A stretch of 64,000 nt of DNA from Neobacillus terrae (GTDB taxonomy: Bacteria; Bacillota; Bacilli; Bacillales; Cytobacillaceae): contig NZ_JAAOEO010000019.1 in assembly GCF_011393025.1 (NCBI RefSeq), forward strand, positions 1 through 64,000, given 5' to 3'. This document shows, one piece after another, positions 54,942-62,841 of the stretch. Below the pieces are notes generated by a model. That model saw only the letters and a list, made by a program, of their open reading frames with translations, made no database searches and was not told where the DNA came from. The first letter of the stretch is position 1; each line of letters begins with the position of its first letter. A program made the translations under genes and the position numbers.

Positions 54942-55688
54942 TTATTCTTCGTCAATCTTTCTGAACTTTTCTTCTGTAAAAGGCATAGAGGAGGGGACAG
55001 ATACAAGTTCCATTTCAGGATATCTTAAGGCTGTCAGTTTTCCTCCAAATACACAGCCAGTATCAATATTGTAGGTATTGTTCACAATCCTTGGCTCCTC
55101 AACTGGCGTATGTCCGTATACTATGACGGCTTTACCCTGGTAATTCCTTGCCCAATCCCTTCTGACCGGTGAACCGTCCGGATGCTTTTCACCAGTAATA
55201 TCTCCATATAAAACAAAGGTTTTAACTCGGGAATTATTTTTACCTATATAATCCTCACGAATACCGGCATGGGCGATGACCAGCTTTTTATCATCTAGTA
55301 TCAAATGGAGCGGGGCAGATTCATAAAGAGCTACGAATTTGTTTCTTATTTCACGCTGGACCTTCTTTTCAAGCGATTGGAATTCCTCTACTGTAGTTTC
55401 CAGACCGTGTGTTATCTGAACCTTGTTCCCAATGAAAAAGCGGTATAACTTATTACAATGGTTTCCGGGAACATAGTGAGCAGTTTTCTCCTTAACAACC
55501 AATCTCCATACAAGTTCAACTACCTTTAGTGACTCTGGCCCCCGGTCAGTGAGATCACCTACAAAACCCAGTATCCTGCCATCAGGGTGAAGAGGAATTC
55601 CATTATCCCATTTATAGCCCAGCTCCTGTGTAAGGGTATCAAATTCCTTATAGCATCCATGTATATCACCAATAATATCGATTTTCAG
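54942..55688 (-). CDS. prpE: Bis(5'-nucleosyl)-tetraphosphatase PrpE, apparent CTG start
   Basis: A 248-residue metallophosphatase that cleaves Ap4A-type dinucleotides. GDIHG, GDLTDRGP, PGNHCNK and GHTP are the metal-binding motifs. The frame is open to 55688, but the first ATG, GTG or TTG in it is only at 55502 and would remove GDIHG and GDLTDRG. AAGGGAGGG lies six bases before a CTG at 55688, which yields KIDIIGDIHGC, the proper N-terminus. A CTG start is therefore inferred. Confidence 0.9.
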   Translation of the reverse strand: MKIDIIGDIHGCYKEFDTLTQELGYKWDNGIPLHPDGRILGFVGDLTDRGPESLKVVELVWRLVVKEKTAHYVPGNHCNKLYRFFIGNKVQITHGLETTVEEFQSLEKKVQREIRNKFVALYESAPLHLILDDKKLVIAHAGIREDYIGKNNSRVKTFVLYGDITGEKHPDGSPVRRDWARNYQGKAVIVYGHTPVEEPRIVNNTYNIDTGCVFGGKLTALRYPEMELVSVPSSMPFTEEKFRKIDEE

Positions 55689-55829
55689 TTGAATCCCTCC
55701 CTTTTATGCATCCTTATGATTAGTTTTTCACTTTACCCTTCATTTATAATAGATGAAAACTATTTAAAAGATTTATATAGGATGTTTTGCTGAATAATCT
55801 TATTTGATGGGGGAAAAGGAGGAGTTTTT

Positions 55830-57686
55830 ATGGAACATTCATCAGTTACATCGCTGGTCATTGTGATTGTTGCGGCATTTGTTACTCCAATCATACTTCA
55901 TAAATTGAAATTAGGCTTTATCCCGGTTGTAGTTGCAGAAATTATCATGGGTCTGATTATTGGAAAAAGCGGTTTTGATCTTATTGGTAAGGATCCCTGG
56001 ATTGCAACACTTTCCACACTAGGGTTTATTTTTCTGATGTTTTTGAGCGGCCTGGAAATTGATTTTACTGCTTTTACCGGAAATAAGAAGAGAGGGATGC
56101 TGCCCTCTGGGAAACGGGAGCCGAATACATTTGCTGTAGCCGGGCTTATTTTCGCAGGAATATTTGCCGTTTCACTGGGACTGTCCTATTTATTTGTGGC
56201 TGCAGGTTTTATTCATAATGCATTCCTTATGACTCTTATCATTTCAACGATTTCTCTTGGAGTTGTAGTGCCTACCCTAAAGGAAGCGCATCTGATGAAA
56301 ACAGGAATTGGCCAAATTATTCTGCTTGTGGCAGTTATTGCAGATCTTGTCACAATGATACTGCTCGCTGTTTTTGTCTCACTAAATGAAAAAAGCCATG
56401 GAAATACATGGCTGCTTCTTGTTTTATTTGCAGCTGGGATTGGCCTTTATTTTATAGGCCGCGGCTTTAAAAACAGAGCCTTTCTTGATGCTTTGTCTAA
56501 AGGAACAGTTCAGATTGGTACAAGGGCAGTTTTTACACTAATTATCGTTTTGGTAGGGTTATCTGAAACCGTTGGGGCAGAAAATATATTAGGAGCCTTC
56601 CTTGCTGGTGTACTGGTGTCACTTTTGTCTCCTAATCAGGATTTGGTCCATAAGCTTGACTCGTTTGGTTATGGATTCTTAATACCGATTTTCTTTGTTA
56701 TGGTAGGGGTTAAACTGGACGTTTGGTCACTTTTCAGTGATAAAAGATTACTTATGCTGATTCCGCTTTTATTAGGGGGGCTGCTGTTATCTAAGCTTTT
56801 GCCCGTCTTTTTGCTAAAAAAATGGTATGACACCAAGACAGTGATTTCTTCAGGCTTTTTGCTGACAAGTACCTTATCGCTTGTAATTGCTGCGGCAACA
56901 ATTGGGGAAAGGATGAAGATTATTACTCAGCAAATGAGCGGCACGCTTATTCTAGTTGCAATCATTACGTCAATAATCACTCCAATTGTTTTTAAAAAGC
57001 TGTTTCCAAAGGAAGCTGCTGCCGGCAGAAAAATCAAGGTGGCCTTTATTGGGGCAAACCAGGTTACCCTTCCGGTTTCACTCGAGCTCAAATCCTCTAT
57101 ATATGACCCTGTTCTTTTTCATACCAAATTGGATAAATCAGAAGAGCAGATTTCTAATTCCTTGTTTGAAATTAGAGAAATAGAGGATTATTCTATAGAG
57201 ACGCTTGAGAAACAGAATGTATCTGAGACTGATATTGTTGTTGTCTCTACAAAGGATGAGGAAGTAAATGCTAGATTAGCCTTTAAACTCAAGGAACTGG
57301 GAGTAGAAAGAGTGATTACCCGAATTGAAACTCCATCTCTTGAGGAAGGCCTCCGGGCTAGGGGAGTGGAAACCTATTCACTTTATATGTCTACCAAAGT
57401 TCTGCTGCGGGCACTAATTGAGTCTCCCAGCATTATGAATATTTTAACCAATCAGGAGACAGCTCTTCATGAAATTTCCATGCAAAATAAACGTTTTGAT
57501 GGTATGACAATACGGAAATTTCCTTTTACAGGAGATATTATCTTTGTACGCATTTTTAGAGGAAAGGACTCAATTATTCCCCATGGCGATACTGAACTGC
57601 AGTTGGATGACCATTTAATCGTGAGCGGTTCGAAAGAGTATGTGACTGATTTGAAAAGGGAACTTGAGTTTTGCGAAACTTGCTAG
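55830..57686 (+). CDS. yjbQ: CPA2-family cation/proton antiporter YjbQ
   Basis: A 618-residue protein. About 12 hydrophobic segments fill residues 1-390 with the Na+/H+ exchanger motif FLSGLEIDF. A TrkA-N (RCK)-like nucleotide-binding domain (KIKVAFIGANQVTL, about 395-520) and a TrkA-C domain (about 530-618) follow. GGAG precedes the ATG. It is expected to exchange K+ or Na+ for protons under control of a bound ligand. Confidence 0.9.
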   Translation: MEHSSVTSLVIVIVAAFVTPIILHKLKLGFIPVVVAEIIMGLIIGKSGFDLIGKDPWIATLSTLGFIFLMFLSGLEIDFTAFTGNKKRGMLPSGKREPNTFAVAGLIFAGIFAVSLGLSYLFVAAGFIHNAFLMTLIISTISLGVVVPTLKEAHLMKTGIGQIILLVAVIADLVTMILLAVFVSLNEKSHGNTWLLLVLFAAGIGLYFIGRGFKNRAFLDALSKGTVQIGTRAVFTLIIVLVGLSETVGAENILGAFLAGVLVSLLSPNQDLVHKLDSFGYGFLIPIFFVMVGVKLDVWSLFSDKRLLMLIPLLLGGLLLSKLLPVFLLKKWYDTKTVISSGFLLTSTLSLVIAAATIGERMKIITQQMSGTLILVAIITSIITPIVFKKLFPKEAAAGRKIKVAFIGANQVTLPVSLELKSSIYDPVLFHTKLDKSEEQISNSLFEIREIEDYSIETLEKQNVSETDIVVVSTKDEEVNARLAFKLKELGVERVITRIETPSLEEGLRARGVETYSLYMSTKVLLRALIESPSIMNILTNQETALHEISMQNKRFDGMTIRKFPFTGDIIFVRIFRGKDSIIPHGDTELQLDDHLIVSGSKEYVTDLKRELEFCETC

Positions 57687-57707
57687 CATTAAAAACACGT
57701 GTGAGGC

Positions 57708-57736
57708 TTTTCATTTTTGCCGTGTTAGTGTAGAAT
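57708..57736 (+). promoter_or_regulatory. Candidate sigma-A promoter of fabI
   Basis: TTTTCA (57708-57713), 17-base spacer, TAGAAT (57731-57736). The FapR operator begins within the -10 box. Confidence 0.6.
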
Positions 57737-57753
57737 TAGTACCAACTACTAAT
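57736..57753 (+). promoter_or_regulatory. FapR operator at fabI
   Basis: TTAGTACCAACTACTAAT is a near-perfect FapR palindrome placed over the start of transcription. Confidence 0.9.
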
Positions 57754-57780
57754 AACATGTAATAATAGGGGGATTTAATA

Positions 57781-58551
57781 ATGACTCTTTCTTTAGCTGG
57801 AAAAACATACTTAGTCATGGGAGTAGCAAATAAACGAAGCATTGCATGGGGTATTGCAAGATCCCTTCATAATGCTGGAGCAAGGCTTATATTTACATAC
57901 GCTGGTGAAAGACTTGAGAGCAGCGTACGCGACCTTGCTGGCTCACTGGAAGCTGAAGGTACTATTGTTTTGCCTTGTGACGTTACAAGCGACGAAGCCA
58001 TTGCCAAATGCTTTTCTGATATTAAAGAACAAGTTGGAACGATTCATGGCCTCGCTCACTGCATCGCTTTTGCTAATAAAGAAGAGCTTAGCGGAGACTA
58101 CATGAATACAACTCGTGATGGCTTCTTGTTAGCTCACAATATCAGCTCTTATTCCTTAACTGCTGTTGCAAAAGAAGCAAAGGATTTAATGACAGAAGGC
58201 GGAAGCATCGTTACTTTAACATACCTTGGCGGAGAACGGGCTATTCAGAATTATAATGTAATGGGTGTTGCTAAAGCTTCATTAGATGCAAGTGTCCGGT
58301 ACCTTGCGTCTGACCTTGGTAAACAAGGAATCCGCGTTAACTCCATCTCTGCAGGCCCAATTCGCACACTATCAGCTAAAGGAATAAGCGACTTTAATTC
58401 CATCCTGAAGGAAATTGAAGAAAAAGCGCCTTTAAGAAGGGCAACAACTCCAGAAGAAGTTGGCGATACAGCAGTATTTTTATTCAGTGACCTATCCCGT
58501 GGCATTACTGGGGAAAACATACACGTAGATTCCGGTTACCATATACTTTAA
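57781..58551 (+). CDS. fabI: Enoyl-ACP reductase FabI
   Basis: A 256-residue NAD(P)H-dependent reductase for the last step of each fatty-acid elongation cycle; triclosan target. The extended cofactor loop GVANKRSIAWGIA and catalytic Y158-x6-K165 (YNVMGVAK) identify it. GGGGG precedes the ATG. It is the second FapR target in this window. Confidence 0.96.
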   Translation: MTLSLAGKTYLVMGVANKRSIAWGIARSLHNAGARLIFTYAGERLESSVRDLAGSLEAEGTIVLPCDVTSDEAIAKCFSDIKEQVGTIHGLAHCIAFANKEELSGDYMNTTRDGFLLAHNISSYSLTAVAKEAKDLMTEGGSIVTLTYLGGERAIQNYNVMGVAKASLDASVRYLASDLGKQGIRVNSISAGPIRTLSAKGISDFNSILKEIEEKAPLRRATTPEEVGDTAVFLFSDLSRGITGENIHVDSGYHIL

Positions 58552-58559
58552 TAATAACG

Positions 58560-58660
58560 GAAGCCTCTCGGTGCGTGCACTTGAAGGGTCTCCTAGGACC
58601 CGCTTTTACTACTGGAGTCTCGTACCTATGATTCCCTTCAACATAGCTGTTATAGCCACA
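58560..58660. repeat. Degenerate palindromic remnant after fabI
   Basis: On the minus strand it reads GTACGAGACTCCAG followed by GCGGGTCCTAGGAGACCC, sharing CGAGACTCC with the repeats at 34891 and 58931. TGAAGGG...CCCTTCA arms enclose it. Confidence 0.4.
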
Positions 58661-58662
58661 TT

Positions 58663-58694
58663 ACAAACCCGCTTCTATTAAGAGGCGGGTTTGT
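58663..58694 (+). terminator. Terminator-like hairpin after fabI
   Basis: ACAAACCCGC...GCGGGTTTGT stem with a 12-base loop that can pair further; the T-run is weak. Confidence 0.65.
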
Positions 58695-58765
58695 GTGATT
58701 TTAGAATCAGGATAACCATATTATTATATATCCTTTCTAAATCGTTTTTGATTGGGGGATAAAGC

Positions 58766-58861
58766 TTGCTAAGGCCAATAATTTTTCTAGCAAAAAGAAT
58801 TGAAAAAATTGTTATTGCCTGTAAAAAAATTGCCGTTGGACTTAAACTGCAGATGACTTAA
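58766..58861 (+). CDS. Possible 31-residue amphipathic peptide
   Basis: A TTG-started frame seven bases after GGGGG encodes a basic, hydrophobic peptide (LLRPIIFLAKRIEKIVIACK for the first 20 residues) whose Lys/Arg recur about every seven residues, as in an amphipathic helix. There is no clear promoter and no homologue known to me. It could be chance coding in AT-rich DNA. Confidence 0.25.
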   Translation: MLRPIIFLAKRIEKIVIACKKIAVGLKLQMT

Positions 58862-58930
58862 CAAATTCAAAAATATAGAAAAGGTCTAAATAATAGGCTC
58901 TTTTCGTAAACTTTGTTTTTATGCTTCGGT

Positions 58931-58980
58931 GAATCGGCAGGCGCGGAGAAAATGCGAATGTATTTTCGCGGAGTCTCGCC
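58931..58980 (-). repeat. Inverted copy of the GCGAGACTCC repeat core
   Basis: On the minus strand GGCGAGACTCCGCGAAAAT is followed by ATTCGCATTTTCTCCG, aligning with GCGAGACTCCTCGGAAATGC and TATCGCATTCCTTCG of the 34891 element. Confidence 0.5.
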
Positions 58981-59106
58981 TATTTTTTACTCACAGTTTC
59001 TTAAATTTGCAGCGAACTTTTAGAAAAGAGCCAAATAACAAAACAAAAATGATCCTAGTAATTTATTTTGGAATCTCTTGTATTATTTATGAGATCTCTA
59101 GCAGGT

Positions 59107-59223
59107 CTACTTCTTTGTTTCCACTGCTTCTTTCATTCTATATAAGGAATCCTGATAGTGACTGAGGGCTACTTGCGTATCATTAAATAATTCCGTGTAC
59201 TTTAAATGCAATTTAGAATCCAC
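59107..59223 (-). CDS. Small 38-residue protein downstream of the frameshifted gene
   Basis: A GTG-started frame with GGTG five bases upstream encodes a soluble 38-residue helical peptide containing HLKYTELFNDTQVALSHY. It begins 13 bases after the stop of the disrupted gene at 59237-59583, as a second gene of an operon would. No family recognised; it could be a truncated remnant. Confidence 0.4.
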   Translation of the reverse strand: MDSKLHLKYTELFNDTQVALSHYQDSLYRMKEAVETKK

Positions 59224-59236
59224 TTATTTCACCTTT

Positions 59237-59583
59237 TTACTCTTCGTCATTAAATTCCTCAACATTATCAAAATGCTTTTCATTAGCTATTTTATCTTTC
59301 AGAGAGAAAAGCGTTTCAAGTTTTCTTAGTAAAAGCCACTCTTTCATTATTACAGAATCAATTATCCTATTTACAGAGTAATTAAAAGCGAGGATATCCT
59401 GGTTTGAAGGTGCTGTTTGGAAATCTACATTTTTTCCGACAATGCATTAATTTTTTCAGCTTCAGAAGAAATTAGGTGGGCGAGAGCTGTTTCCTCTGCT
59501 GCGATTGATTCCAAGAGTTTGGCCATTATTGCTTCAGTGGGAGAATTTTTGCTTATAAAATATCCGGAATCAACACATCTCAT
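59237..59583 (-). pseudogene. Frameshifted helical protein gene (115 codons)
   Basis: Two frames join into one protein. The first part (MRCVDSGYF...KLLESIAAEETALAHLISSE) reaches a TAG just after an A6 tract at 59435-59430. One more A would continue into NVDFQTAPSNQDILAFN and EWLLLRKLETLF up to a stop at 59237. The ESIA-EE-ALAHLI pattern resembles a family of Bacillus proteins of unknown function near spore genes. It is either a true one-base deletion or a homopolymer sequencing error. Confidence 0.65.
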
Positions 59584-59708
59584 TACCCCTTAACGTTAAT
59601 GTTTCTAACATTATATGACCAGTTTTGCAGGGAGTATAGATTTATTTTTATCTATACAAAAAACTTAGGGAGCATGCCGGCTTAAGGAAACATTGAGTTA
59701 ATTAAAGA

Positions 59709-59736
59709 ACCCAATCGTACTTCTTCTCATATTATA
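59709..59736 (+). promoter_or_regulatory. Candidate sigma-K promoter of cotO
   Basis: AC (59709-59710), 17-base spacer, CATATTATA (59728-59736), matching the sigma-K -10 consensus CATANNNTA. Confidence 0.55.
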
Positions 59737-59763
59737 TTTATGATTTTGAGGGAGGGTAGCCAC

Positions 59764-60369
59764 ATGAAGGAAAGTAAAAAAATAAAAGCCGTAATTCCAA
59801 TGCTATATGTTTATCAGCCATTTATGAAACCGCCTAAAGCACAAATGCAGAACAGCTATAAAACCTTAGCAAATGGAGATGATGTACCGAAGAAGCCGCC
59901 TGGAAAAAAACAAGAAATTGAAATCGAAAACAAAATTGAGAAAAAAGATAATGATGTTAAAGAAAATAATTTAGATGAGCTGGTGTTCAATTCGAATGCG
60001 GAAAGTAAGGAGCCCAGCTATGAAGCTGTTTTAGATTACGCCGAAGTACAAGGTGAAAAAATAGAGGGAAATATAAAAGAGGAATTTATAACAAGAGAAA
60101 AAGACGGGAAACAAGAAAATAATAAAACAACTTCTATGAATAAAACTAACTTTCGTAATTTAGACTTAAAGGGAAAATGCGAATATATGAAGATCATTCC
60201 ATATCCAGTTGCTAAAATTCGTTATATTTTTATTGCAAATGATAAACAGTACCTAGGTTACTTTATTTCTAAGATTGAAGGAGACTTGCTTATCTATAGC
60301 ATTGAGACAAAGGAATATTTGCGAATTTCGTATGACTCTCTGATTGATATAACATTAAATGGTCTTTAA
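59764..60369 (+). CDS. cotO: Spore coat protein CotO
   Basis: A 201-residue protein. The N-terminal motif IPMLYVYQP resembles the CotO signature; a highly charged Lys/Glu middle (45-130) leads to a conserved C-terminal domain (KCEYMKIIPYP to DITLNG). In B. subtilis CotO directs assembly of coat polysaccharide and outer layers. The ATG at 59764 has GGAGGG upstream; the frame start at 59740 does not. Position after fabI agrees with B. subtilis. Confidence 0.85.
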   Translation: MKESKKIKAVIPMLYVYQPFMKPPKAQMQNSYKTLANGDDVPKKPPGKKQEIEIENKIEKKDNDVKENNLDELVFNSNAESKEPSYEAVLDYAEVQGEKIEGNIKEEFITREKDGKQENNKTTSMNKTNFRNLDLKGKCEYMKIIPYPVAKIRYIFIANDKQYLGYFISKIEGDLLIYSIETKEYLRISYDSLIDITLNGL

Positions 60370-60436
60370 TTCTTTTGGGTAAACCTATTCAATTGTCAAG
60401 AAAACGAGTTGATTGAAAAATACTATTCACCTTTAT

Positions 60437-60486
60437 AAAATAGTCCTTTATTCCACCATTATTGGCGGGATGAAGGGCTATTTTTG
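60437..60486 (+). terminator. Terminator after cotO
   Basis: AAAATAGTCCTTTATTCC pairs with GGGATGAAGGGCTATTTT by Watson-Crick and G-U pairs, with a 12-base loop and a T-run. Confidence 0.75.
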
Positions 60487-60614
60487 CTGTTTTGGCAATT
60501 TGCGGTCATATAAGCGTGTTCCCTAAACTAGCCATATTGTGGTACCTGGCGGACAACCTCATTAAAACGTCCAAAAAAATGATTCTATGTTGAAACCGTA
60601 TTCTGAGGTTATAT

Positions 60615-60745
60615 TTAATCCTTGACTGGATCTTCAATGGAGTATCCAAGAAACCAATGATAAGCATTGTTCATCTGAACCTCTTGTTCCATCTTATGTT
60701 CTAAGCTGGTAATGAAAAAATAGGGTAAAACCAATGTACCTTCAA
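60615..60745 (-). pseudogene. IS1182-like transposase fragment
   Basis: The minus strand encodes about 43 residues ending in KMEQEVQMNNAYHWFLGYS before a stop. This resembles the E-V-N-x-A-Y-R-W-F-L-G segment near the N-terminus of IS1182-type (IS5-like) transposases. Nothing of the catalytic domain remains. It shows an old insertion between cotO and cotZ. Confidence 0.5.
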
Positions 60746-60883
60746 CTTTCCTTTTTTATAAAATTCTCTGGTATCAGGTGATCAATAGAAGCAGCCACTT
60801 GTTTTGCGCGATTATTCCTGTTAATTCCCTTCATTCTAATCGTGTCCTTTCCAACACTTTTATTCATCTTTAGGGATATAAAC
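60746..60883. other. Intergenic remainder before the cotZ terminator
   Basis: No gene or clear signal seen. The stretch 60487-60614 on the other side of the transposase fragment is likewise empty. Confidence 0.4.
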
Positions 60884-60914
60884 GCAAAAAAGGCTGTTGA
60901 TTTTCAACAGCCTT
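60884..60914 (-). terminator. Terminator after cotZ
   Basis: On the minus strand AAGGCTGTTGA/TCAACAGCCTT with a three-base loop and a run of T. Confidence 0.9.
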
Positions 60915-60954
60915 GAGGTTTACATTTGTAAACCTCATTTTGCTAATTACTTCA

Positions 60955-61458
60955 TCATGATGTCATTACAGCGTCTAAGCAAGTTACACCACAGAGGCAA
61001 TGCAGATCCAAGGTTATACAGACACCTGTACGTTTAAAGATTGTTTCATCTGGTAGACATTTGATTTGATCACAAGGATCATCAAAGTCCTCCCCAGGGT
61101 CTTGATTAGTAGTTAATAACTCCAATGTGGCACAGCAATCATCATCTACTGAGGTGACCCTGAAGAAGAAAGTCTGGAAGCATTTAAGCTTGACTTTTCC
61201 TCCATTTCCCCGGGATTTAAGTTTGACACCTGTTGCCTTGAAAGGTTCACATCCACCACAATACAGAATAAGTGGTATTGTATCTAAATTTGATGATACT
61301 GGTGAAATGCCATTTAATAATTCATCAATGGATTTCTCACAGCTCGTATTACAACCAGAAACTGTAGGAGATACTTCATCCTGAACATCAGCAATCCTTC
61401 GAAGTACTGTGCATACACAATTGTCACCACTATGTGATCCGTGACTTCCACAAACCAT
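60955..61458 (-). CDS. cotZ: Spore coat/exosporium Cys-rich protein CotZ/CotY/ExsY family
   Basis: A 167-residue protein with 16 Cys, including paired CVC, CGGC and CC motifs, typical of CotZ/CotY/ExsY, which self-assemble into disulfide-linked crystalline layers of the spore crust or exosporium. The ATG at 61458 lies after AAGGAGTG; a GTG at 61467 lies within that site. It has its own sigma-K-like promoter. Only one copy is present, so CotZ versus CotY cannot be separated with certainty. Confidence 0.92.
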   Translation of the reverse strand: MVCGSHGSHSGDNCVCTVLRRIADVQDEVSPTVSGCNTSCEKSIDELLNGISPVSSNLDTIPLILYCGGCEPFKATGVKLKSRGNGGKVKLKCFQTFFFRVTSVDDDCCATLELLTTNQDPGEDFDDPCDQIKCLPDETIFKRTGVCITLDLHCLCGVTCLDAVMTS

Positions 61459-61500
61459 ATTTTCCACTCCTTATATTTATTTTAGACTTATTGTCCTTAA

Positions 61501-61527
61501 TAGAATATGAGGGCGCTTTTTTTTGGT
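61501..61527 (-). promoter_or_regulatory. Candidate sigma-K promoter of cotZ
   Basis: On the minus strand AC (61527-61526), 16-base spacer, CATATTCTA (61509-61501). Confidence 0.6.
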
Positions 61528-61625
61528 GTGGGTATTAGTCTATTTTGCTCAAAAGGCGTTTAGGAAAAGGTAATAAAAGTTTGTTTATACATATGAGCGA
61601 AGCCTATTCACACTGTTTTTACCAG

Positions 61626-61633
61626 CATATAAT
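61626..61633 (+). promoter_or_regulatory. Sigma-E-like -10 box of yjcA
   Basis: CATATAAT matches the sigma-E -10 consensus CATACAAT at seven of eight positions, 56 bases before yjcA. The -35 box is not convincing. Confidence 0.35.
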
Positions 61634-61688
61634 GGTGCGATGAAGCATATATGCAATGAGCCAGGTTGCTTATTAAAGGAGGAAAGAC

Positions 61689-62033
61689 ATGGACAGCTGG
61701 CTGGATTTTATACTGTTAGTTTTTGCTAGCTTACGTTTAACCCGCCTAATTGTTTATGATAAAATAACTGACTTCATTCGCCGCCTCTTTCACTCCGAGG
61801 TCGAGGAAATGGCTCCGGACGGAAGAGTGGAAACATACATTGAAATTAAGGGCAGTGGACTCAGGTATTGGATCGGGGAACTTTTAAGCTGCCATTGGTG
61901 TACTGGATTTTGGTCCACATTAACACTTTATCTTGCGTATAAATTAATTCCAACTATTTCATTACCCGTTATTACCGTTTTTGCCATTGCTGGATGTGCA
62001 TCTTTTTTTCAGTATTTTTTAACCAAAGAATAA
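61689..62033 (+). CDS. yjcA: DUF1360 sporulation membrane protein YjcA
   Basis: A 114-residue protein of the DUF1360 family: FILLVFASLRLTRLIVYDKI at the N-terminus, a CHWCTGFW motif (about 75-82) and a second hydrophobic helix at the C-terminus. B. subtilis yjcA lies beside cotZ and is expressed during sporulation. AGGAGG precedes the ATG. Function unknown. Confidence 0.88.
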   Translation: MDSWLDFILLVFASLRLTRLIVYDKITDFIRRLFHSEVEEMAPDGRVETYIEIKGSGLRYWIGELLSCHWCTGFWSTLTLYLAYKLIPTISLPVITVFAIAGCASFFQYFLTKE

Positions 62034-62058
62034 TCTATATAGAAAGGATAATTTAAAA

Positions 62059-62190
62059 ATGGAAGGATTCGAAAAGGAAAAAGCAAAAGAATCACAAAAT
62101 CAGGTGAACGAAAATAAAAAAGTTCGACCGCAATATATGAAGAGGCGTAGAAAAGCTGGTGGCTGTGGCTGCGGAAAAAAAACTAAATAG
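62059..62190 (+). CDS. Small Lys/Arg-rich protein with CGCG tail
   Basis: A 43-residue very basic protein: an acidic-basic N-terminal half, then QYMKRRRKAGGCGCGKK near the C-terminus. It starts 25 bases after yjcA, with AAAGGA upstream and a terminator after, so it is probably in the same sporulation unit. The CGCG motif suggests metal binding or disulfide cross-linking in the spore coat. No family name recognised. Confidence 0.65.
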   Translation: MEGFEKEKAKESQNQVNENKKVRPQYMKRRRKAGGCGCGKKTK

Positions 62191-62199
62191 ATAATATAG

Positions 62200-62234
62200 A
62201 ACACTCATCCATTAAGATGGGTGTTTTCCTTTTT
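62200..62234 (+). terminator. Terminator after the yjcA unit
   Basis: AACACTCATC/GATGGGTGTT stem with one G-U pair, followed by T-rich sequence. Confidence 0.8.
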
Positions 62235-62349
62235 AAGATAAAAATACTAAAAGAAATACATATAACGGTTGTAATTGTTGAATTATAAAAGTACAAACCT
62301 TCAGTCGATTGCATGGGTTTATTTTAAGTTGTACATAAGAGGGTCAAGG

Positions 62350-62829
62350 ATGGTGAAAAATTTGAAAAAACTTTATTGGCAAATCAGCACTACAGTGTTT
62401 ATGGTTTTTTTCCTGGCAGGCTGTGGAGCGGACAACGGGAATGGGAGCAATAATGCTCTTCTGAATGCAACAAATCCGAAACCCCTAAATATCGCAGCAA
62501 AAGGGAAAGATAACGCAGAAACGATAAAGAAAGATGTTAGCTCAATGCCTGAGATATACGATGTTGCGGTCATTGAAGGAAAAAAAGATACTCTTATTGC
62601 TTATAAGGTAAAGCATATGCAAAGGTTTCGGATGAAAACAATAGAAAAAAAACTCAATAAAAGACTTGAGAAAAAGTATCCGAAAGAAAACTTCACTGTT
62701 TCAAGCGATTATAAAATATTTCTTGAGGCGGTCAGGCTAAAAGAGCGGATCCATAAAAAAGGCCTTCCTAAAGATAAAGCCGAAAAGGAATTGCAAAAAA
62801 TTATTAAGCTGCAGATGGAAATGACCTAA
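62350..62829 (+). CDS. YhcN/YlaJ-type sporulation lipoprotein
   Basis: A 159-residue lipoprotein with a signal peptide and lipobox LAGC, then a YhcN/YlaJ-like domain with SSMPEIYDVAVIEGK and a basic C-terminal helix. The ATG at 62350 is chosen; a longer frame from 62275 would add 25 residues ahead of the signal peptide. It lies 12 bases before spoVAC. Genes of this type precede spoVAC-spoVAD in accessory spoVA operons of spore formers. Confidence 0.8.
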   Translation: MVKNLKKLYWQISTTVFMVFFLAGCGADNGNGSNNALLNATNPKPLNIAAKGKDNAETIKKDVSSMPEIYDVAVIEGKKDTLIAYKVKHMQRFRMKTIEKKLNKRLEKKYPKENFTVSSDYKIFLEAVRLKERIHKKGLPKDKAEKELQKIIKLQMEMT

Positions 62830-62841
62830 GGGGGAAAAAGT

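Noticed and set aside
54942..55502. prpE as a truncated 186-residue protein starting at TTG
   Set aside because: The upstream frame codes for the missing GDIHG and GDLTDRG motifs without a stop and has a good ribosome binding site before CTG.
61127..61384. 85-codon plus-strand frame opposite cotZ
   Set aside because: Shadow of the Cys-rich cotZ gene; no ribosome binding site.
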